From Acidimicrobiaceae bacterium (GTDB lineage Bacteria; Actinomycetota; Acidimicrobiia; Acidimicrobiales; Palsa-688): a stretch of 8,568 nt of DNA. Location: positions 1-8,568 of the forward strand of contig JAUTXM010000010.1 in the NCBI GenBank assembly GCA_030838025.1, given 5' to 3'. The notes beneath the pieces are model-generated. The model searched no databases, had not been told where the DNA came from, and saw nothing but the letters and a program-made list of their open reading frames with translations. Made by a program: the position numbers and the translations under genes. This document shows positions 1 to 6,071 of this stretch, piece by piece (position 1 is the first letter of the stretch; every line of letters begins with the position of its first letter).

Positions 1-702
1 GCCAGGGCGGCCAGGGCGGCCAAGAACCAACGCAAGCAAGATGCCGGTCGCCAAGCCGACGCCGTGATCGTCGCGCAGCACCACTAAGGCCGCCGCACAG
101 GCGACTGTGAGGCCGCAGACCAAGAAACGGAGCCAAGCTGGCGCCCCGTGGCGACCGACGGTGGTCACAGCCGCGATGGTCAGCGAGCCGACGATGGTGG
201 CGGCGATAACACCCGCGGCGGCGAGCACCGTCAGGTAGGCAGCAAAAAACGCGCCGTACAGGTAGCTGGGCCATGGGGGCAGCGACCGTCTCAGCCACCA
301 TCCGACAGTCAAGGCGCCGATCAGCCCGGCAACCCCGTCGGAGGATCCCCCGAACGTTTGTGCCGGGAACCACCAGTAGGAAGTGAGCACGCCTGCCAGA
401 CCGGCACCGAGGTAAACCGCGAGCCACCTGCCCGCTCCGAGCTGGCGCTCCACCGCGACGCCGACGAGCACACTGCCGAGCAGATTGAACGCGTACTGCC
501 CGACACCGGACGGTTGTACAAGCATCGGCGTCACGAGCCGCCACCACTGCCCATCAAGAAGCCGTGCCTGGTTTCCCTGCAGCGCCGAGACAACCCCCCC
601 ACCGAGGAGCTGCCCGGCTCCTACTACCGCGGTCAACGTCGTCACCGCCACGGTCATCGGAACTCTTCGGGCCGCCGCCCACCAGGCGATGCCCGCCGTC
701 AC
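1..702 (-). CDS. Rhomboid-family intramembrane serine protease, 3' end beyond the window
   Basis: The minus strand is open from a stop at 733-735 to the left edge (234 codons from a GTG at 702). It encodes a very hydrophobic protein. Rhomboid landmarks appear in order: GQWWRLVTPM (residues 51-60, the family's G-W-W-R motif before the L1 loop); an Asn in QYAFNLLG (N73, aligned with the oxyanion Asn); GGSSDGVAGLIGAL (119-132), matching GxSxxxxG with Ser121 as nucleophile; and DDHGVGLATG (211-220), the H-x-x-G-x-x-x-G helix with His213 as the general base. The family cleaves membrane-spanning substrates inside the bilayer. Two usual residues differ: the His four before N73 is Gln69, and the Gly after the catalytic Ser is Asp122. 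The start is uncertain. GTG 702 keeps an Arg-Arg pair ahead of the first membrane helix (positive-inside); ATG 657 is the alternative. It follows the TetR gene by 58 bases, so cotranscription is likely. Confidence 0.8.
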   Translation of the reverse strand, partial: MTAGIAWWAAARRVPMTVAVTTLTAVVGAGQLLGGGVVSALQGNQARLLDGQWWRLVTPMLVQPSGVGQYAFNLLGSVLVGVAVERQLGAGRWLAVYLGAGLAGVLTSYWWFPAQTFGGSSDGVAGLIGALTVGWWLRRSLPPWPSYLYGAFFAAYLTVLAAAGVIAATIVGSLTIAAVTTVGRHGAPAWLRFLVCGLTVACAAALVVLRDDHGVGLATGILLALVLGRPGRPG

Positions 703-760
703 CGGTGGCCCCGTCGGGGCGCGGCGGCCGTATCACCAAGATCGGCTTTGCCCGAGGTCA

Positions 761-1372
761 TCAGCCGGCCTTCCGGGTGGCCAGGTCGAACAACGTCACC
801 ACCTCCCGGGCGTAGCCGTCCACATCCAGGTCGGGGGCAGATGCCATCAGCACCGGCAGCCCGTCGACAGCGCGCTGGATGATCGAGGCCATCACCCGGG
901 GATCGAAGTCGCGGAACTCGCCGCTCTGCTGGCCTTGGCGCAGGATCTCCTCGATGGGCGACACCACCGATTGCTCCGTGGCGGTGTCGTAGTGGACGGC
1001 GCCGTTCATGAAGATGTCGAACAGCGCTTTCATCTGCGTGCGGTGGGTGTCGATGAACTCGACGTTGGACTCGAGATAGGTCCGTAACGCCCCTGCCGCA
1101 GTCCGCTGTGCTCGCATCCGCGCGGACACGAACCCGCTGATCGCGGTGTAGACCTCCGCCACAACCTCGGCGATGAGTTCGTCCTTACCGGCGAAGTGGT
1201 AGGAGATGAGCCCGGTGCTCGACAATCCGGCCCGCTTGGCGATCCGGGCGAAGGATGCCCGTGCATAGCCCAACTCGGCGATGGTCTCGATGGCGGCCGT
1301 CACGATCTGAGCTCGCCGGGCCGTCTCGGTGAACGTTCGACGGCGCTCCGTCGACCCGGTATCTGCTCGCAC
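761..1372 (-). CDS. TetR/AcrR-family transcriptional regulator
   Basis: A 203-residue protein of normal TetR length. The N-terminal DNA-binding domain spans about residues 18-68. Its helix-turn-helix is in ASFARIAKRAGLSSTGLISY (39-58), followed by HFAGKDELI, the usual TetR ending of the recognition helix and helix 4. The C-terminal ligand and dimer domain is not recognisable to a ligand class. The start is GTG at 1372, the only reasonable one: a TAA in the same frame lies 12-14 bases upstream (1384-1386), no other start codon falls between, and a -10-like TAATCT sits exactly where a leaderless transcript would need it. An ATG one base upstream is in another frame. The rhomboid gene lies 58 bases downstream on the same strand, and the metal ABC ATPase gene is divergent. 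An inverted repeat over the start suggests autoregulation. Which neighbour it controls is inference. Confidence 0.93.
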   Translation of the reverse strand: MRADTGSTERRRTFTETARRAQIVTAAIETIAELGYARASFARIAKRAGLSSTGLISYHFAGKDELIAEVVAEVYTAISGFVSARMRAQRTAAGALRTYLESNVEFIDTHRTQMKALFDIFMNGAVHYDTATEQSVVSPIEEILRQGQQSGEFRDFDPRVMASIIQRAVDGLPVLMASAPDLDVDGYAREVVTLFDLATRKAG

Positions 1373-1395
1373 ATACTGAGATTAGTACATGTGAG
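1366..1395. promoter_or_regulatory. Operator-like imperfect inverted repeat over the TetR start
   Basis: The arms CTCGCACATAC (1366-1376) and GTACATGTGAG (1385-1395) pair at 8 of 11 positions around an 8-bp spacer that contains the -10 hexamer region. The size, about 30 bp, suits a TetR-family dimer or dimer pair, and its place over the -10 and start codon suits autorepression. This rests on symmetry and position only. Confidence 0.35.
1379..1384 (-). promoter_or_regulatory. Leaderless -10 element of the left TetR gene
   Basis: TAATCT on the minus strand fits the actinobacterial TANNNT -10 pattern. Its last T is seven bases before the G of the GTG start codon at 1372, which places transcription start on the start codon. 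No convincing -35 was seen 17-18 bases upstream. Confidence 0.45.
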
Positions 1396-1515
1396 CAACA
1401 CACGGGGCTTCGGGCTAGCTGGCCGGAGGGATACTCGCCGATCGGCTGGGCGTGGAACACAAAGCCGCCATCGCAGGCCGCTCGGCCATCGCCGGTTCGA
1501 CAGCAGCCGGGGCTG

Positions 1516-1521
1516 TATCGT
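1516..1521 (+). promoter_or_regulatory. Candidate -10 element for the metal ABC ATPase gene
   Basis: TATCGT lies in the 156-bp divergent gap and ends eight bases before the TTG at 1529, close to a leaderless arrangement. No good -35 is visible. It is the main reason for preferring TTG 1529 as the start of the downstream gene. The rest of the gap (1396-1515) shows no gene I can support. Confidence 0.3.
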
Positions 1522-1528
1522 TTCCCTC

Positions 1529-2398
1529 TTGGCGCTACCTCGGCCGGACCACCGCTCGCCGGTCGGCACCGCGACGACGCCCCCATTGATCGAAGCACGC
1601 GATGTGGCGGTGTCCTATGGGCCTCGCATCGTGTGGGAGGGGGCATCGTTCACCATCGAGCCGGGCGAGTTCGTCGCCGTCCTCGGACCTAATGGGGCCG
1701 GCAAGTCGACCCTCGCCCGAGTCCTGCTGGGCCTGGTCCCGCCCTCGGCGGGCGACCTCACGGTCCTCGGCCGGCCCCCGCGGCGGGGCAACCCGGCGAT
1801 CGGGTACGTCCCCCAGCGCCGCCCCATCGATCCCGAGCTGCGACTCATGGGGACCGAACTGGTCAAGCTGGGACTGGTCGGCCACAAATGGGGTCCCGGC
1901 CTGCCGCGCCGCAGAGACAGCGCCGAACTGGCGGCCCGGGTTGACGCCGCGATCGCCGCCGTGGGCGCCACCGGCTTCGCCAAGCACGCCGTCGGCACAC
2001 TCTCGGGCGGCGAACTCCAGCGGCTCCTCCTCGCCGAAGCCATAATCTCCGACCCGCAGATCCTCCTGCTCGACGAGCCGCTCGCCAGCCTCGACCTGCG
2101 CAACCAGGCGGTCGTGGCACATCTGGTCGCTGACCTGGCATCGTCCCGCCACATGGCGGTGCTCCTGATCGCCCACGACGTCAACCCCCTCCTGCCAGTG
2201 CTGGACAAGGTCATCTACGTCGCCCGGGGTCGGATAACGATCGGCCGCCCCGAGGAAGTGATCACGACCGAGCGGCTGTCGGCCCTGTACGACGCCCCGG
2301 TCGAGGTGCTACGCGACAGCCGCGGCCGGCTCTTCGTCGTCGGGTTGGAGGACGAGGCGTCCCACCCCCACGACTGCCCGCCCCACGAGGTGTGCTGA
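1529..2398 (+). CDS. Metal (Zn/Mn-type) ABC transporter ATP-binding protein
   Basis: A complete ABC ATPase of 289 residues: Walker A GPNGAGKST (53-61), Q-loop in GYVPQRR (Gln96), signature LSGGE (158-162), Walker B ILLLDEP (178-184), D-loop SLDL (187-190) and H-loop His216 in LIAHDVN. The segment GYVPQRRPIDPELRLMGTE and the overall layout resemble ATPases of the zinc/manganese/iron-chelate cluster (ZnuC/MntB-like), which power metal uptake at the inner face of the membrane. The C-terminus is unusual: the last 11 residues, HPHDCPPHEVC, hold three His and two Cys and could bind metal. No permease or solute-binding gene is in the window, so the real partners are unknown. The start is uncertain: TTG 1529 (chosen, near a -10-like hexamer) or TTG 1586 just before the domain. 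The frame stays open upstream to 1196, but that part is antisense to the TetR gene. Confidence 0.9.
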   Translation: MALPRPDHRSPVGTATTPPLIEARDVAVSYGPRIVWEGASFTIEPGEFVAVLGPNGAGKSTLARVLLGLVPPSAGDLTVLGRPPRRGNPAIGYVPQRRPIDPELRLMGTELVKLGLVGHKWGPGLPRRRDSAELAARVDAAIAAVGATGFAKHAVGTLSGGELQRLLLAEAIISDPQILLLDEPLASLDLRNQAVVAHLVADLASSRHMAVLLIAHDVNPLLPVLDKVIYVARGRITIGRPEEVITTERLSALYDAPVEVLRDSRGRLFVVGLEDEASHPHDCPPHEVC

Positions 2399-2438
2399 CG
2401 AGACGTTGCACGAGACGGCGATCCCAGCCGTAGGGGGT

Positions 2439-2486
2439 AGGCCGGAGTACAAAGTGTCGTGTACACGACAGTTTGTACTCCGGCCT
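2439..2486. terminator. 48-bp near-perfect palindrome between convergent genes, probable bidirectional terminator
   Basis: Two 24-bp arms meet with no spacer at 2462/2463 and pair at 23 of 24 positions; the one mismatch is 2454 against 2471. The core, TGTCGTGTACACGACA (2455-2470), is a perfect 16-bp palindrome. It starts 41 bp after the ABC ATPase stop and ends 17 bp before the DyP stop, where a two-way terminator would sit. Neither side has a T-run, so it would be a hairpin terminator without a U-tract. An additional outer pair, GGGGTAG (2434-2440) and CTACCCC (2504-2510), overlaps the DyP stop codon. A protein-binding site is the alternative. Confidence 0.6.
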
Positions 2487-2503
2487 CCCGGTCGCGGACC
2501 CGG

Positions 2504-3991
2504 CTACCCCGTTTGGCCGGCGATCCAGCGGAGCGCAGGGAGGCTGGGGAGGAAGGTGTAGGCCCCACCCCGGGTGACCACGAAACGCTTGAAGCCCCGC
2601 AGCACTAGCGGCTCGGTCCCTTGGCGAGGCCAGCTGAAGGTGCTCGTGGCGGGATCGTTGGCGCCGATCATGGGGTCGTTGGTGCCGGTGATCCGGGGGT
2701 CCTGGAACCCCAGATTGACCCAGTCGTACTGCATGGCCTCGAACTGGGCCGCCAGGCTGGCGCAGAAGAAGTTGCCGAGCAGGCCCCGGGGGGCGTCGCG
2801 GGTGGCGGCATCATCGGGGTCCCATCTCGGGCCGTACGGGATCCCCCGCCGGATCAGGGCCCGGCTGCGGTTGGACGACCGTTGCACGATGTGGGCGCCG
2901 CGAGGGTTCGTGCGGCGGATGTGGGCACCGATCGGGCAGACGACCCCGTCGGGGTCACCGTCCACGTAGTCGAACTCGTTCAGGTGCCGGTCCTCGTGGA
3001 ACGCCTCGGCCTCGGCCGCGGTCGGCGCCAGCGACAAGGGCACGCCGCTGCGCCAGCGGCCGCACAGCTTGGCCGCCGTCAGCTCCCGGTCGACGCCATG
3101 GTCCCCCTCGACCCTCGCCAGGAAGTCGTCGAAGCCCGCCACGTCCTGGCCCAGCACCCGGAACGCGTTGAAGGTGCCGTTGCGGCCCAGGACATCGGGT
3201 TGGGGGACGTTCCAGTTGACGCTCGGAATGGCGCTCGGGTAGCCGAGGAGTACGACGCCGACAGGGGCCAAGGGCAGCTGGTCGGGTGCTGCGGACGGGT
3301 CGTGAACGCCAAGGAAACGCGGCTGGGAGATGCCGTCGGCGTAGCCGAAATGCACGATGCGACGCCCCGTCACCGGGTCGTACAGCACCTCGCCGTCGAA
3401 GACGTCATCCGATATCGGGGAGAAGGCCCGGCCCCGGGCCGCCGCCATCACCTCCTCGCATATCTGGTCGACGTCGGCGCGGGTCCAACCGTGGACGGTC
3501 ACGACCAGGTGGACCCGTTGCGTATCAGCCAGGCCGCCGACCCACCTGCCAGGCGCGCTGTCGCCCACATCGCCCAGCCGCGCCGCCCGGGCGACCATTC
3601 CCTTCGTGAACTCGGGTGGGAAGGTGTCGAGACTCGAGGCGGGAACGCCGACCGCGGCCAGGCCGGCAAAGGTGAACCCGACGTTGAGACACCACCGGTA
3701 GCCCGCCTCCCGGGGCGGACGTTCCGCTGAGGTGACGTCCGGCGTCGAGCGGTCGCCGTCGACCATGAGGCCCAGGGCGAGGCGAGCGGCCGCGGCATCG
3801 TCGACCGTAAGCACCAGGTGACGTACCACCCGGTACCGCTCCCCGTAGGCGCGCAGGATGTTGCCCTGCAGCTCGCGCATCAGCCACGGAAGCGACACGG
3901 CCCCGCCCACAGCCCCGCCCACAGCCCCGCCCACGGCCCCGCCGGCAGCCCTCCCCGCAGCCCCGCCCGCGGCGGCCGATCGAGCTACCAC
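2504..3991 (-). CDS. DyP-type (dye-decolourising) heme peroxidase
   Basis: A 495-residue protein with the DyP signatures: HFGYADGISQPRF (residues 214-226) contains GxxDG with the catalytic Asp219; CPIGAHIRRTNPR (352-364) carries the proximal heme ligand His357; IRRGIPYG (380-387) holds the probable distal Arg381; and FFCASLAAQFEAMQYDWVN follows near the end. The domain begins at about residue 37, MRELQGNILRAYG. The family uses hydrogen peroxide to oxidise dyes, phenols or other bulky substrates. No Tat or Sec signal is visible, so it is probably cytoplasmic or encapsulated. The start chosen is GTG 3991, which overlaps the stop of the upstream gene by 7 bases and suggests translational coupling. 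This start adds an Ala/Gly-rich tail with GGAV repeats; ATG 3883 would begin at the domain. The frame continues open to 4204, but that part overlaps the upstream gene. Confidence 0.93.
   Translation of the reverse strand: MVARSAAAGGAAGRAAGGAVGGAVGGAVGGAVSLPWLMRELQGNILRAYGERYRVVRHLVLTVDDAAAARLALGLMVDGDRSTPDVTSAERPPREAGYRWCLNVGFTFAGLAAVGVPASSLDTFPPEFTKGMVARAARLGDVGDSAPGRWVGGLADTQRVHLVVTVHGWTRADVDQICEEVMAAARGRAFSPISDDVFDGEVLYDPVTGRRIVHFGYADGISQPRFLGVHDPSAAPDQLPLAPVGVVLLGYPSAIPSVNWNVPQPDVLGRNGTFNAFRVLGQDVAGFDDFLARVEGDHGVDRELTAAKLCGRWRSGVPLSLAPTAAEAEAFHEDRHLNEFDYVDGDPDGVVCPIGAHIRRTNPRGAHIVQRSSNRSRALIRRGIPYGPRWDPDDAATRDAPRGLLGNFFCASLAAQFEAMQYDWVNLGFQDPRITGTNDPMIGANDPATSTFSWPRQGTEPLVLRGFKRFVVTRGGAYTFLPSLPALRWIAGQTG
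3899..3970. repeat. 12-bp tandem repeat in the DyP N-terminal tail
   Basis: Six units of 12 bp with plus-strand consensus (A/G)GCCCCGCCCAC; units 1-4 are close copies and the last two are degenerate. Read on the minus strand they give four-residue GGAV-type steps. The period is a multiple of three, so gain or loss of units would keep the DyP reading frame. Confidence 0.8.
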
Positions 3992-4656
3992 CCGATACCC
4001 AAGCCGTCGCGGATCTGGGCCACCGAGTACCCGGGATAGCCCCGATAGATTCCCATCTGGACGTTGGGGTGCTGGTGCAGCAGGACGAGCGTCCGGCGTT
4101 GCAGCGCCACCAGGTCCGAGGTGACGTCGGTGGCCAGCTCGGGGAGTTGCAGCGCGTCGTGGAGCCGGACCCATTCGATGAACTCGTCGACGTGGCTGCC
4201 GCACGGGGTCGGGGCCGGGTCCTCGACGAAGTCCATGATCCGGTCAAAAGCCTGGCCGATCACCCCAATGAAATCCCGGATGTAACCGTTGAAGTCGCCG
4301 TCAAATATCGAGAACATGCACAAGTTGCCCTCGATCACATCGAACCGGGCGAAATGGACGGTGCCGACGTTATTGAGGCCAACCAGTATCTGGTCGGTCT
4401 CCTGAAACAACATCTTGCCCAATTGCCCCCGGAACGCCACCTGTGGAAAACGCAGCGGCATCACCAGGTTCATCGGGGTCTGCAAGTTGTCCGAGGGCGC
4501 GAGCGACGATCTCTGCGGCACATCGAGGGGACCTTCGACCCGGGACCAGAACGCCGTGAGCACGGATCCGAGCATCACCGAGGGGGCCCGCATGGGGTCA
4601 CGGAGGTACCTGCGGAAACCGGCCCAGGCTTCTCTAACCGCAGAAACCTGCCCCAT
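3985..4656 (-). CDS. Conserved-looking protein of unknown function coupled to DyP peroxidase
   Basis: I do not recognise a named family. From ATG 4656 the protein has 223 residues; an in-frame TTG at 4692 would add 12. It has no signal peptide or membrane helix. The middle, NNVGTVHFARF (95-105) then GNLCMFSIFDGDF (110-122) and YIRDFIGVIGQAFD (125-138), reads as beta strand, beta strand, amphipathic helix, much like half of a ferredoxin-like alpha/beta barrel, the fold used by DyP peroxidases and chlorite dismutases. A second half follows HVDEFIEW (155-162) and ends at IYRGYPGYSVAQIRDGLGIGW. It lacks the GxxDG motif, so peroxidase activity is not predicted. Its stop overlaps the DyP start by 7 bases and its 5' end faces the catalase gene. 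A partner or accessory protein of the DyP enzyme is an inference from this context. A weak -10-like TATGCT at 4705-4710 (minus strand) may drive the pair. Confidence 0.8.
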   Translation of the reverse strand: MGQVSAVREAWAGFRRYLRDPMRAPSVMLGSVLTAFWSRVEGPLDVPQRSSLAPSDNLQTPMNLVMPLRFPQVAFRGQLGKMLFQETDQILVGLNNVGTVHFARFDVIEGNLCMFSIFDGDFNGYIRDFIGVIGQAFDRIMDFVEDPAPTPCGSHVDEFIEWVRLHDALQLPELATDVTSDLVALQRRTLVLLHQHPNVQMGIYRGYPGYSVAQIRDGLGIGW

Positions 4657-4739
4657 GGCCGCGAGCCTAGGATCGCCTTCGCAACCGGGCAATGAATCCG
4701 CCCAAGCATATCCTTCCGTCTAATTCTTTTGCCGGGTAC

Positions 4740-4768
4740 CTGACCTCGCGGAACCGGCTGGATACAGT
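4740..4768 (+). promoter_or_regulatory. Candidate promoter of the catalase-related gene
   Basis: CTGACC (4740-4745) and TACAGT (4763-4768) are separated by exactly 17 bp and each match the -35 and -10 consensus at four of six positions. The -10 ends four bases before the ATG at 4773, so the transcript would start at or just inside that codon. This favours ATG 4773 over ATG 4692, which lies upstream of the promoter. Confidence 0.4.
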
Positions 4769-4772
4769 CTCT

Positions 4773-5819
4773 ATGGTGCCCCGACAGGCAAACCAAACCG
4801 GCGAGACGTCGGATGCCGATGCGCTGGTTGACTCCCTGATCAAGGCCTCCCCGCCCTACCGTCCCGGGACCCGCCCGATTCACGCCCCTGGGATCGCCGC
4901 CACCGGGTGGTTCAGCGGAACGCCGGTCGCCTCCATGCTCACCGTTGCGCCCCACTACGCCGGCCCGCCGGTGCCCGTGACGGTTCGGTTCTCCAACGGT
5001 ACGGGTGACATTGACGAACCGGATTCGACCCCCGCCGTCCGGGGAATGGCGGTCAAGTTCCAGCCCGGGACCGAGGACGAAACAGACATGGTCGCCATGA
5101 GCCTGCCGATGTTCTTCGTCGAAGACGTGGAGCGATTCCGTAGGTTCGTGGTCGCGGCCACGCCAGTGACGGCCAAGCCTCGCTCTCGCTGGCAGAATCT
5201 GCGGGAGCGCGTCCGGCTCGACACGCCGTACCCGCGGGCGTCGTCGGGGGCCGCACCGTCGAACGATCAGGGGGTGTTCGACTTCGCGGTGTCCTACCCC
5301 CCGGCCTGCCCTGCGGTGGCGTACCTCGGCGCCAAGTTCGTACCCGAGAGCTACACCACCTGCTCGTTCCATGCCGTGCACGCCTTCACCCTCACGGGAC
5401 CCGACGGCACGGAGCGGTCGGTCCGCTTCCACTGGGAGCCGGTCGAAGGTGTGCGCTCGGCGTCACCCGCCGCCACCGGCAACTTCCTGCGAGGCGGGCT
5501 GCAGGACTGGATCACCAACGGGCGGGCCGAGTTCGTCCTGCGGGCCCAAGTGGCCGAACAGGGTGACAACACCGCTGATCCCACCCGACCCTGGTCGAGT
5601 CGCCGCCCACGCCTCGTGCTCGGCCACCTTCGGCTGACCGACATCCCGACGGACCAGTTCCACGGCGGCGAACTCCTGAGCTTCAACCCCACCCGTCTGG
5701 CGCGTGGCATAGGACTATCTGACGACCCCACCCTCGCCGTGCGAGGCGAGGTCTATCAACGCTCCTTCGCCCGCCGCTGCCCGGTCGCCGAGGCCGCGAA
5801 ACTCGCCACCGCCCACTAA
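4773..5819 (+). CDS. Catalase-related heme peroxidase (SrpA-like)
   Basis: A 348-residue protein matching the catalase core in its shorter, catalase-related form. RPIHAPG (34-40) carries the distal His37. VPVTVRFSNGTG (67-78) and RGMAVKFQPG (90-99) form the heme-pocket strands, SLPMFFVEDVERF (110-122) follows, and FNPTRLARGIGLSDDP then RGEVY (324-328) supplies the proximal ligand Tyr328 in the R-x-x-x-Y pattern. The NTPVFF of true catalases reads SLPMFF here, so the usual distal Asn is not visible. Such members often act as organic-peroxide peroxidases or fatty-acid hydroperoxide-converting enzymes rather than strong catalases. No signal peptide is clear. ATG 4773 was chosen over ATG 4692, which would add 27 residues with no family resemblance and lies before the candidate promoter. 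The gene is divergent from the DyP pair. Beyond its TAA the same frame continues open to the TetR gene. Confidence 0.92.
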   Translation: MVPRQANQTGETSDADALVDSLIKASPPYRPGTRPIHAPGIAATGWFSGTPVASMLTVAPHYAGPPVPVTVRFSNGTGDIDEPDSTPAVRGMAVKFQPGTEDETDMVAMSLPMFFVEDVERFRRFVVAATPVTAKPRSRWQNLRERVRLDTPYPRASSGAAPSNDQGVFDFAVSYPPACPAVAYLGAKFVPESYTTCSFHAVHAFTLTGPDGTERSVRFHWEPVEGVRSASPAATGNFLRGGLQDWITNGRAEFVLRAQVAEQGDNTADPTRPWSSRRPRLVLGHLRLTDIPTDQFHGGELLSFNPTRLARGIGLSDDPTLAVRGEVYQRSFARRCPVAEAAKLATAH

Positions 5820-6071
5820 AGCCTCCATCCCGGAGGACGCTGCGCCGAATACAAATACGGAGACTTCGGGACCATCGCCAGTTCTTCCGCCAGCCCCACA
5901 TCTTCATCGGATCGGCCCGCCGCTTCGGCGACGCGGGCCACCCGGTCTGGACTGCCGCGCCCCCTGCCGGGCCACAAGTCCGACAACAAACCCTCCACGT
6001 CGCCTGACGACCAAACCGAAGACGCAACCGAAATCGCAACCGAAAACCCAACCAAAGACCCAATCACCTCG
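5820..6071. other. Start-codon-free, in-frame-open gap between catalase and TetR genes
   Basis: This 252-bp stretch has no ATG, GTG or TTG in any plus-strand frame, and no stop in the frame shared by the catalase gene before it and the TetR gene after it. The virtual translation is low-complexity: Ser/Ala/Thr-rich at first, then Pro-rich, then repeats of TExA type. A small hairpin-like CCTCC/GGAGG pair at 5822-5836 is too short to call a terminator. On the minus strand a short frame starting at a TTG at 6079 is open, but it has no recognisable content. I see no promoter that would clearly serve the TetR gene. Confidence 0.5.
6015..6062 (+). repeat. 12-bp degenerate tandem repeat upstream of TetR
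   Basis: Four units with exact 12-bp spacing share the core ACCGAA (ACCAAA in the last), at 6015, 6027, 6039 and 6051. In the TetR frame they would read TEDA, TEIA, TENP, TKDP. The stretch is nearly free of T and poor in G on the plus strand, unlike its surroundings. Confidence 0.65.

Noticed and set aside
148..1087. Overlapping plus-strand open frames (148-882 and 485-1087)
   Set aside because: They are antisense to the rhomboid and TetR genes, which have clear family motifs. Their translations are Arg/Pro/His-rich with no recognisable domain, as expected from GC-rich antisense frames.
1196..1528. Upstream extension of the ABC ATPase frame
   Set aside because: It would run antisense through the 5' part of the TetR gene and its promoter, and it adds about 110 low-quality residues before a normal ABC ATPase N-terminus.
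2621..3730. A 369-codon plus-strand frame antisense to the DyP gene
   Set aside because: The minus strand carries all DyP catalytic motifs. The antisense product has no domain and arises from codon bias.
5822..5836. CCTCC/GGAGG hairpin just after the catalase stop
   Set aside because: A five-base-pair stem without a T-run is too weak to call a terminator.
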